Assembly (NCBI GenBank): GCA_022842445.1
Contig: JALHPO010000003.1
Coordinates: forward strand, 186,001 to 250,000
DNA from: Nitrospira sp.
Lineage (GTDB): Bacteria; Nitrospirota; Nitrospiria; Nitrospirales; Nitrospiraceae
Direction of reading: 5' to 3'
Length of the DNA stretch: 64,000 bases
Shown in pieces: positions 25,632 to 32,172 of this stretch. The notes under the pieces were generated by a model. That model did not search any database. It was not told where the DNA came from and saw only the letters and a list, made by a program, of their open reading frames with translations. Both the position numbers and the translations under genes were made by a program. Position 1 is the first letter of the stretch. Each line of letters starts with the position of its first letter.

Positions 25632-26501
25632 CTACCCCGCAAGACTGTAGACAATCGGCACATAGATGGCGACTTCAGTGCTGTCCAGCGTATGTTTCAT
25701 ATGGAGCGGGCAGGCCAGCTTGATCGTTTCGAGCGCCGCGCGATCAAGCGCATCATGGCCGGAACTCTTATGCACCTTGACGTCCAATAAATGCCCGTCG
25801 GCTCGGATAATAGCCCGCAAGACGACTCTGCCTTCCCATCCGTTGAGCCGCGCGGAGTTTGGATAGCGAGTCAGCGCGGCCAGCCTTCTCCCCAGAGAGT
25901 CCACAAGCCATGAATAGTCCGCTTTGGCAGCGCGCGGAGCCGCCGCGACAAGCGGGGTCCGGTCGCGGACTTCAGGAGTAGCGGGGACAATCGTCGATTC
26001 TTCCTGAACGGCCGAACTCGCCGGCGCGGACTCTACGGCCGCCGGCGATAGGGCGCTTGCCGTGACGACCGACTCCGGATGTTGCTCTGGAACAGTCTGT
26101 GTCGGGGACGGCGCCGGAGCAACATCGGCCTGAGCCGTTGTCACCGGCTCGATCATCGCAGGCTTCTCCCTTGGGGTCTCTCTGACCTCCGGCTCCTTGA
26201 TGACTTCATCTCTCTTCGTTTCTTGCCGCTCAACCGGACGAGGCGCCGCCTGCGCCACCGGCTTCGCGCGTTCGACAACCGGCTCGGCTCGCTCCGGACG
26301 GGAATCAGTCTTGACTCTCTCCACCAACGCCACGTCCCATTGAAAAATCTCCTGTTGCAAAACCGGCTTCACCTGAGCAGCAAACGCGATTGCCGCGGCA
26401 ACCGCCACTCCATGCACCACGAGTGAAATACCCCATGCAGAAACACTATGCTGATTGTCATTCGTCGGCATCATAGGTCTGCGCACATCCTTTCCGCACA
26501 T
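25632..26501 (-). CDS. tonB: TonB energy-transducer protein
   Basis: 289-aa TonB. It has one N-terminal membrane helix (AWGISLVVHGVAVAAAIAF), a long Pro/Glu/Ala-rich periplasm-spanning linker (about 60-195) and a C-terminal TonB domain (LTRYPNSARLNGWEGRVVLR ... AALETIKLACPL ... VPIVYSLAG) carrying the YP motif. It transmits proton-motive force from ExbB/ExbD to the TonB receptor encoded at the end of the same operon. No intact exbB/exbD is in the window; only an ExbD stub remains at 20.5 kb, so these must come from elsewhere. Confidence 0.92.
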   Translation of the reverse strand: MCGKDVRRPMMPTNDNQHSVSAWGISLVVHGVAVAAAIAFAAQVKPVLQQEIFQWDVALVERVKTDSRPERAEPVVERAKPVAQAAPRPVERQETKRDEVIKEPEVRETPREKPAMIEPVTTAQADVAPAPSPTQTVPEQHPESVVTASALSPAAVESAPASSAVQEESTIVPATPEVRDRTPLVAAAPRAAKADYSWLVDSLGRRLAALTRYPNSARLNGWEGRVVLRAIIRADGHLLDVKVHKSSGHDALDRAALETIKLACPLHMKHTLDSTEVAIYVPIVYSLAG

Positions 26502-26539
26502 ATCTCGAACCGCTGCAACATCGCTCTCATCTTGTTCGT

Positions 26540-27097
26540 CTAGCGCAGCGACGCCGCTTTCATCGGCTCATGCTTCCGAATCTTGGCGACTACATTGAGA
26601 ATCAGTTGCTCGGTCAGCAGTCCGCCCTTGATATATTCCTGGACGACGCCTTTCTCATCGATGAACACGCTCACCGGCAATCCAAAGACGCCGAACTGAT
26701 TCGCCACTTTGTTCTCCCGATCCATCAAGACGGGGAACGTATGCCCGTGCTGTTTGATGTGTTCACGGACCTTCGCATCGTCTTCCAGTTCGTTGATCGC
26801 CAGCACGACAAACCCTTTATCCCGAAGTCTCTCATAGGTGGCTTGCATCGCCGGCATCTCCGTCGTGCAGGGTTTGCACCAGGTAGCCCAGAAATTCACC
26901 AGGACGACCTTCCCCCGATACTGACTGAGGCTCTGCTGCTTGCCTTCCAAATCAGCCAAGCGAAAATCCTCGGCGGGGGCCCCGACCACCGGAACCCGCG
27001 ACCCCATGCTCCATGCGAGACCGCCGCTGACGGCCACCGCAAGGATGGCCACAAGCATTACCCCCGCCATTTGGCTGTAGTTTTTCTTCCTGCTCAT
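26540..27097 (-). CDS. TlpA-like thioredoxin, duplicate copy A
   Basis: 185-aa membrane-anchored periplasmic thioredoxin: N-terminal helix (MAGVMLVAILAVAVSGGLAW), active site WATWCKPC, cis-Pro region (FGLPVSVFIDEKG). It is nearly identical to copy B at 29685-30260 until the motif GGLLTE, after which the last ~20 residues differ completely. The start ATG has GGAGG 5 nt upstream. It sits between the truncated OMP gene and tonB. Probable role is reduction of periplasmic disulfides for cofactor or metal-site assembly. Confidence 0.9.
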   Translation of the reverse strand: MSRKKNYSQMAGVMLVAILAVAVSGGLAWSMGSRVPVVGAPAEDFRLADLEGKQQSLSQYRGKVVLVNFWATWCKPCTTEMPAMQATYERLRDKGFVVLAINELEDDAKVREHIKQHGHTFPVLMDRENKVANQFGVFGLPVSVFIDEKGVVQEYIKGGLLTEQLILNVVAKIRKHEPMKAASLR

Positions 27098-27111
27098 CGC
27101 TGCCTCCACAG

Positions 27112-27339
27112 TTATGGCTCAGTGCCCCTATTGGTGCCACCCAACAATCCCAGAGGCGTGTAATTATAGAGGGCGTTGAACGTCAACAGGCCTGCTTGCG
27201 GCACCTGTTGCTGCGAACCAATGACGACAAAGCATGTCACCGCTCCGCAAGCCGCGTAGACCGTCTGGACATGAAACCACGAAAAAGAGACGCTGGCTGC
27301 ACCAAGAATGAATCCGAGGATGAACCGCTTCCCTGCCAT
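27112..27339 (-). pseudogene. Truncated outer-membrane protein gene (copy A)
   Basis: 75 codons whose first ~65 match the start of the full-length 374-aa protein at 30423-31547 (same signal peptide, then ACGAVTCFVV and QQQVPQAGLLTFN). The frame then departs and stops after LLGGTNRGTEP. About 1 kb of barrel-encoding sequence has been deleted, so no functional barrel can form. A short secreted peptide may still be made, since the signal peptide and start region are intact. Confidence 0.8.
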
Positions 27340-27458
27340 GATGATATGACACCCTTCTCCCTGAGCATTGTTTCAGCCTCCTTGATCCTCACAGCCTCTT
27401 CCGGATTCGATGGAAGACGGAAGGGAGCAGTCTTTAGATCAATGAGCGTCAGCAATTA

Positions 27459-27764
27459 CTACAAAGAGAAAGACGGAGGGGCGCGGCTGGGAGCGATCCG
27501 GCAGGGCTCAACTGAAGGATTTGCAGGACGAAAAAGCGAAACGAGTGCCACCGAACTGCATTCGGTCGGAATCAGGACTACCGCGCTATCGAGCACCGTC
27601 CCCGCGGCACACATCCAAGAGCACAGCAGGGTGCCGTGGGTGGCTGTTTGATGCTGGGCATGGTGCCCGGCATGTTCGGCCGCTTGCGCCTGCGCCAGAC
27701 CGCCGACAGACAACACGCACAGCACCAACACAATCGAGATGAATTTACTGGCTGCGTCGTTCAT
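27459..27764 (-). CDS. Small secreted His/Cys protein (paralogue 2)
   Basis: 101-aa protein with signal peptide (ISIVLVLCVLSVGGLAQAQA), a His-rich patch (EHAGHHAQHQTATHG), a C-x-W-x-C motif (LLCSWMCAAG) and a C-terminus ending APPSFSL. Very similar to paralogue 3 at 31667-31972 and more distantly to 23487-23795. It is the first gene after the promoter at 27806-27835 and leads the operon that ends with the TonB receptor. A periplasmic metal-binding or metal-delivery role is a guess from the His/Cys content. Confidence 0.75.
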   Translation of the reverse strand: MNDAASKFISIVLVLCVLSVGGLAQAQAAEHAGHHAQHQTATHGTLLCSWMCAAGTVLDSAVVLIPTECSSVALVSLFRPANPSVEPCRIAPSRAPPSFSL

Positions 27765-27805
27765 CACTAGACAACCGTATACACATCCAAAACTACCACG
27801 AGTGA

Positions 27806-27835
27806 ATAGTATTGGAGCGCCACAAGTCCTGTCAA
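27806..27835 (-). promoter_or_regulatory. Sigma-70-type promoter, copy A
   Basis: On the minus strand TTGACA (27835-27830), an 18-nt spacer and TACTAT (27811-27806), 41 nt ahead of the small-protein ATG. The same boxes and spacing occur before paralogue 3 at 32015-32044, although surrounding bases differ, which supports function. Confidence 0.65.
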
Positions 27836-27840
27836 GCCGG

Positions 27841-28059
27841 GGTGTACGGGGTGTAGTGGGTCAGTTTGAATTCAGGTACGCCACCGCAAGTAGAGTTTTC
27901 AGGTGATTGTATCGCGCCCGGCCTCGATTGACGGCTGTTCACTATTGACCAGTCTTTGTCGGGCGAAAATGCGATTATCCTATTTCTAAATGACCCATTA
28001 CCTTTGACCTGCTTCTAGAATTCTGCGGTCAGCCGCAATTCCGAAAGGACCATGCCGTC
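27841..28059. other. Intergenic region before the epimerase gene
   Basis: About 220 bp lying outside the duplicated module. I see no gene, tRNA or clear terminator in it. The homology to the second module ends at about 27840 (CCTGTCAAGCCGG). Confidence 0.4.
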
Positions 28060-29292
28060 ATGAAGCTGCTACTTGTCGCAGGAGCGCGTCCGAACTTCAT
28101 GAAGATCGCCTCGATTGTGGCGGCACTCGACGCACACAATCGTACGGCGCAACAACGGTTCGACTACCTGGTGCTCCACACGGGCCAACATTATGACGAG
28201 AAGATGTCCGGTACCTTCTTCAGGGAATTGAGGTTGCCGAGACCCTCGATAGATCTTGAAGTCGGGTCGGGCTCACATGCAGCGCAGACGGCGGAGATCA
28301 TGAAGAGGTTTGAGCCGGTGCTGGAGAAGGAGCGCCCGGACGCCGTCATCGTCGTCGGCGATGTCAATTCGACCATCGCCTGCGCGCTCGTCGCCTCCAA
28401 GATGACATACACGGAGAAAGCCGAAGCCTCGAAACGAGGCCGACCCCTGATCGTCCATGTCGAAGCTGGTCTGAGAAGCCGCGACCGCTCCATGCCTGAG
28501 GAGATCAATCGCCTCCTGACGGATTCAATCGCGGACCTGCTGTTCGTTACGGAAGTAGATGCGGTACACAACCTGGTGAGGGAGGGCGTACCCCGACACC
28601 GCATTCACTTCGTCGGAAATACGATGGTCGATACATTGTTGCAACACCGGGCCAGAGCCGAGCAATCTCCCGTGCTCGAGAACCTGGGGCTGCAGTCTTC
28701 GAGCCGGCCCGACGCACAGAGTTCTCCGTCTTTTACGGGCAGCCGAAAGGAAATCGCCGTGCCCTACGGCGTGGTCACACTCCATCGCCCAAGCAACGTA
28801 GACGATCCGGCCGTGTTTCGTGGCATCCTCGATGCCATACTGAAAGTCAGCCTGAAGCTGCCGCTGATCTTCCCGGTACATCCACGGACCCTCACCCATA
28901 TCGTCCGATTCGGATTGACATCGGAGTGCCGGGTATTGGAACCGGAGGATAAGGTCGCAGAGACCAAAGCCGGCTTATACTGCATCGGCCCCTTGGGCTA
29001 CCTGGACTTTCTGAGATTGATGTCGAAAGCTAAACTCGTCCTGACGGATTCAGGAGGGATTCAGGAGGAGACCACGGTACTCGGCGTGCCTTGCGTGACT
29101 CTGCGCAAAAATACGGAGCGACCAGTCACCATTACCGAGGGTACGAACATCTTGGCCGGAATGTCCACGTCGACGATCGTGCGCGCAGCAAACAAGAAAC
29201 TCCGCGAACCAGTACGGCCCAGTAGGCCAAAATACTGGGATGGAAAAGCGGGGGACAGAATCGTGGCTATTCTGAACAAGACCCTGACGTGA
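28060..29292 (+). CDS. wecB: UDP-N-acetylglucosamine 2-epimerase (non-hydrolysing)
   Basis: 410-aa GT-B-fold epimerase making UDP-ManNAc from UDP-GlcNAc for surface polysaccharide. Visible motifs: GARPNFMKIA at the N-terminus, HTGQHYDEKMSGTFF, HVEAGLRSRDRSMPEEINR, GNTMVDTL and the UDP-binding block LTDSGGIQEETTVLGVPCVT with RPVTITEGTN. About 30 residues longer than the usual ~375 because of an insertion around residues 215-240. It stands alone on the plus strand between two copies of a duplicated minus-strand module, next to a glycosyltransferase remnant. It looks like the survivor of a larger polysaccharide locus. Confidence 0.9.
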   Translation: MKLLLVAGARPNFMKIASIVAALDAHNRTAQQRFDYLVLHTGQHYDEKMSGTFFRELRLPRPSIDLEVGSGSHAAQTAEIMKRFEPVLEKERPDAVIVVGDVNSTIACALVASKMTYTEKAEASKRGRPLIVHVEAGLRSRDRSMPEEINRLLTDSIADLLFVTEVDAVHNLVREGVPRHRIHFVGNTMVDTLLQHRARAEQSPVLENLGLQSSSRPDAQSSPSFTGSRKEIAVPYGVVTLHRPSNVDDPAVFRGILDAILKVSLKLPLIFPVHPRTLTHIVRFGLTSECRVLEPEDKVAETKAGLYCIGPLGYLDFLRLMSKAKLVLTDSGGIQEETTVLGVPCVTLRKNTERPVTITEGTNILAGMSTSTIVRAANKKLREPVRPSRPKYWDGKAGDRIVAILNKTLT

Positions 29293-29329
29293 GCTCTCGA
29301 CAGACAAGCCGCATAACATCGGCATAGCG

Positions 29330-29636
29330 TCTGCCACGACCCGACGGTTCTCAAGACACCGACAAACTCCACACGTTTTAACCCGAGTTCATCGGCCAAC
29401 TTATGCATCTTCATCAAGTCACCATCTCGGTCGGGTCCGGCGATGGCCAGCCGCCATTCTGAGAAGCGGTCCTGAACAGCACGCGAAGCGGGCAGAAACA
29501 GTTCGAGCCCCTTCGGCGGATGCAGCCGACCGAGATAAAGCAGCGTCCGGCACGAACCGCGTTGCTTTGGAATCAGTGTGGGAATATCAATGCCATTGGG
29601 GATAACGGCTACGAGGGTCCGAAAACCTCTCTGCCG
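29330..29636 (-). pseudogene. Glycosyltransferase (GT4-type) fragment
   Basis: A minus-strand frame without a start, preceded by a stop at 29637-29639, reads VIPNGIDIPTLIP, LLYLGRLHPPKGLELFL, WRLAIAGPDRDGDLMKM and VEFVGVL. These are the successive C-terminal-domain motifs of group 1 (GT4) glycosyltransferases. N-terminal acceptor domain and the E-x7-E region are missing, and the frame shifts after FVGVL. A decayed gene from a polysaccharide cluster. Confidence 0.75.
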
Positions 29637-29684
29637 TCACCAGCAGCAGGCACGCCACCAAGGGCAGGACAAGCATCTGTCGAG

Positions 29685-30260
29685 TCAATTAAACACGACA
29701 CCCTGCTTGACCGACGCCGCCTGCATCGGTTTGCTTCCTTGAATGCGCTGGACCGCCTGGTAGATCTTATCTTCCGTTAACAATCCGCCCTTGATATATT
29801 CCTGGACGACGCCTTTCTCATCGATGAACACGCTCACCGGCAATCCAAAGACGCCGAACTGATTCGCCACTTTGTTCTCCCGATCCATCAAGACGGGGAA
29901 CGTATGCCCGTGCTGTTTGATGTGTTCACGGACCTTCGCATCGTCTTCCAGTTCGTTGATCGCCAGCACGACAAACCCTTTATCCCGAAGTCTCTCATAG
30001 GTGGCTTGCATCGCCGGCATCTCCGTCGTGCAGGGTTTGCACCAGGTAGCCCAGAAATTCACCAGGACGACCTTCCCCCGATACTGACTGAGGCTCTGCT
30101 GCTTGCCTTCCAAATCAGCCAAGCGAAAATCCTCGGCGGGGGCCCCGACCACCGGAACCCGCGACCCCATGCTCCATGCGAGACCGCCGCTGACGGCCAC
30201 CGCAAGGATGGCCACAAGCATTACCCCCGCCATTTGGCTGTAGTTTCTCTTCCTGCTCAT
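29685..30260 (-). CDS. TlpA-like thioredoxin, duplicate copy B
   Basis: 191-aa membrane-anchored thioredoxin with active site WATWCKPC. Aligned without gaps to copy A over 490 bp (29784-30273 versus 26621-27110), I can find only one differing base (30247/27084). The C-terminus after GGLLTE is unrelated (DKIYQAVQRIQGSKPMQAAS). It is the third gene of the second module, downstream of the intact OMP gene, with a palindromic repeat between them. Confidence 0.9.
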   Translation of the reverse strand: MSRKRNYSQMAGVMLVAILAVAVSGGLAWSMGSRVPVVGAPAEDFRLADLEGKQQSLSQYRGKVVLVNFWATWCKPCTTEMPAMQATYERLRDKGFVVLAINELEDDAKVREHIKQHGHTFPVLMDRENKVANQFGVFGLPVSVFIDEKGVVQEYIKGGLLTEDKIYQAVQRIQGSKPMQAASVKQGVVFN

Positions 30261-30300
30261 CGCTGCCTCCACATCTATCATTCGATGTTCCTACCAACTT

Positions 30301-30422
30301 CAGGATGTTCAAAATGGCCGTCCAGCGAGGCCGCAGCGAGCGAAGAGGCGAAGCGTACGCTTCGGTACGTTGAGCCTCTGAGCGACGCGAGAACAAAGCT
30401 GGCGGCCATTTTCAGCATCCTG
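30301..30422. repeat. Palindromic dispersed repeat (MITE/REP-like), 122 bp
   Basis: Ends are imperfect inverted repeats: CAGGATGTTCAAAATGGCCG at the left and, read on the other strand, CAGGATGCTGAAAATGGCCG at the right. The middle holds a GAAGCGTACGCTTC hairpin and GAGGC/GCCTC arms. No coding capacity for a transposase. It abuts the stop codon of the OMP gene. The structure fits a non-autonomous transposable element or transcription-end structure. I recall similar units in Nitrospira genomes but cannot check copy number here. Confidence 0.65.
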
Positions 30423-31547
30423 CTATGAACCGGCCTGCGTCAACTGGAACGATCTGGTCAACCCGAAGATGTAGCTTGTCCCCTGCGCCAGGTTATTGTT
30501 GGAATCCCGCTCAATCGGAAGTTGCGCATAAAAATAGGCCGACGTCATCTTCGTCAACGGCGTATCGATCAATTCCCCCACATTCACCTGGAAGCCGGGT
30601 GAAAAAGCGAAATAGGTCGAACCAGTATTGGGAATACTTCGGTTGAGAATCGCGGGATCAATGGAGATCGGATCACCGGGAAAAACGGGATCGCCCGGCC
30701 TGGCAGACCGCTCCAACGACGCACTCATATTGTCGTGGACCATGTACCGCCAATGAAATTGACCGATCAGCACCAGCCAGGACGCGCTTGTGAGTGGAAC
30801 ACCGCTGGCACCGAGATTCAAACTATATTCGTCTCCGAATTGATAGCCATCGTTATTGCGAAAGGTGTGGCGGTAGCTGCCATAGAAAAATTGACTCAGA
30901 CGCTGCGGGATCAATTCGTAGCTTTGATAGAGCGACCCAATCAGCCCCACCTGCCCCTTGCCCAGTTGGCCTGGCGCCTCCATGACGTGGCCTGCTTCAT
31001 CTCTGGCGCTCGTGCTGCCGGTCGGCACTTGCACTCCGAATCCCGCAACGACCGTGCCTCTTAGCATGGGCAGAATGTTGTATTTACCCGTGAAGGTGAC
31101 ATCACCGATCCCGGTATCTTTAAATGGGACGAGTTCCCCCCTGCCGCCATTTTCCTCCCCCAACCCATCGATGTGCTTGTGCGTCCGCCACAAATATGGA
31201 ATCGTCACCTGGATGCCCAAGCGATCGGTGATGCCGTAATTCAGATCGAACGTGACCGTTTGCGTGATACTTCTGATTTCCCGGTGGTGGTCCAGGATCA
31301 TTCGCTGGTCGTGTTGATCGATTGCGGGAATCACGCCGGTGGTCCCGTCCAACAGACGCATCGGGGTGTAATTATAAATCGTGTTGAACGTGAGCAGGCC
31401 TGCTTGCGGCACCTGTTGCTGCGAACCGACGACGACAAAGCATGTCACCGCTCCGCAGGCTGCGTAGGCTGTCTGGACATGAAACCATGAAAAAGAGACG
31501 CTGGCTGCACCGAGAATGAATCCGAGGATGAACCGTTTCCCTGCCAT
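30423..31547 (-). CDS. Outer-membrane beta-barrel protein, copy B (intact)
   Basis: 374-aa secreted protein with signal peptide (GKRFILGFILGAASVSFSW ... AYA) and a C-x4-C pair just after it (ACGAVTCF). A series of alternating amphipathic strands (VTFDLNYGITDRLGIQVTIP, GDVTFTGKYNILPMLRGTVV, YFAFSPGFQVNVGEL) matches the general style of the phenol-degradation MetA/transporter-like OMPs. The protein ends with SFQLTQAGS rather than a terminal Phe. Substrate unknown. It belongs to the module small protein, OMP, TlpA; copy A of it is truncated. Confidence 0.75.
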   Translation of the reverse strand: MAGKRFILGFILGAASVSFSWFHVQTAYAACGAVTCFVVVGSQQQVPQAGLLTFNTIYNYTPMRLLDGTTGVIPAIDQHDQRMILDHHREIRSITQTVTFDLNYGITDRLGIQVTIPYLWRTHKHIDGLGEENGGRGELVPFKDTGIGDVTFTGKYNILPMLRGTVVAGFGVQVPTGSTSARDEAGHVMEAPGQLGKGQVGLIGSLYQSYELIPQRLSQFFYGSYRHTFRNNDGYQFGDEYSLNLGASGVPLTSASWLVLIGQFHWRYMVHDNMSASLERSARPGDPVFPGDPISIDPAILNRSIPNTGSTYFAFSPGFQVNVGELIDTPLTKMTSAYFYAQLPIERDSNNNLAQGTSYIFGLTRSFQLTQAGS

Positions 31548-31666
31548 GATGATATGAGGCCTTTCTCTCTAAGCTATGAGCCCCATCCCCGCTATCCTCA
31601 CGACCCTCTGTGCGAGTCGCCTAGGAAACGGAAGCTGGGTCCTAATTGGATCGATACGCGTAGAAA

Positions 31667-31972
31667 CTAGAGAGAGAAAGACGGAGGGGCACGGCTGGGA
31701 GCGATCCGGCAGGGCTCAACTGAAGGACTTGCAGGACGAAAAAGCGAAACGAGTGCCACCGAACTGCGTTCGGTCGGAATCAGGACTGTCGCACTGTCGA
31801 GTACCGTCCCCGCGGCACACATCCAGGAACAGAGCAGAGTGCCGTGGGTGGCAGTTTGATGCTGGGCATGGTGTCCGGCATGCTCGGCCGCTTGGGCCTG
31901 AGCCAGACCGCCGACGGACAACACACACAACACCAACACAATTGAGATGAATGTACGGGCCGGGTGGTTCAT
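31667..31972 (-). CDS. Small secreted His/Cys protein (paralogue 3)
   Basis: 101-aa protein almost the same as that at 27459-27764: signal peptide, EHAGHHAQHQTATHG, LLCSWMCAAG and the end SRAPPSFSL, with changes mainly at the N-terminus and around residues 65-85. I start at ATG 31972; the longer frame runs into the promoter. It heads the second module and is followed by the intact OMP gene. Confidence 0.75.
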   Translation of the reverse strand: MNHPARTFISIVLVLCVLSVGGLAQAQAAEHAGHHAQHQTATHGTLLCSWMCAAGTVLDSATVLIPTERSSVALVSLFRPASPSVEPCRIAPSRAPPSFSL

Positions 31973-32014
31973 CGGTAGACGACCAGACAAATGTCTAAAC
32001 GTACTAACGGACAA

Positions 32015-32044
32015 ATAGTAGTGGACCCCCGCAAGACCTGTCAA
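32015..32044 (-). promoter_or_regulatory. Sigma-70-type promoter, copy B
   Basis: Minus-strand TTGACA (32044-32039), 18-nt spacer, TACTAT (32020-32015), 42 nt upstream of the small-protein ATG. Matches copy A at 27806-27835 in both boxes and spacing. Confidence 0.65.
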
Positions 32045-32172
32045 GCCGGTGGTTTGACCTCCACGCCTCCGCTAATTATAGGATTCATGGAACAGATTGT
32101 GTATACTGCATCGGTTAGTTTCTGAACCGTCGAAGCGTTACGACACAACACAACCATTAAAGTTGCGGTGAT

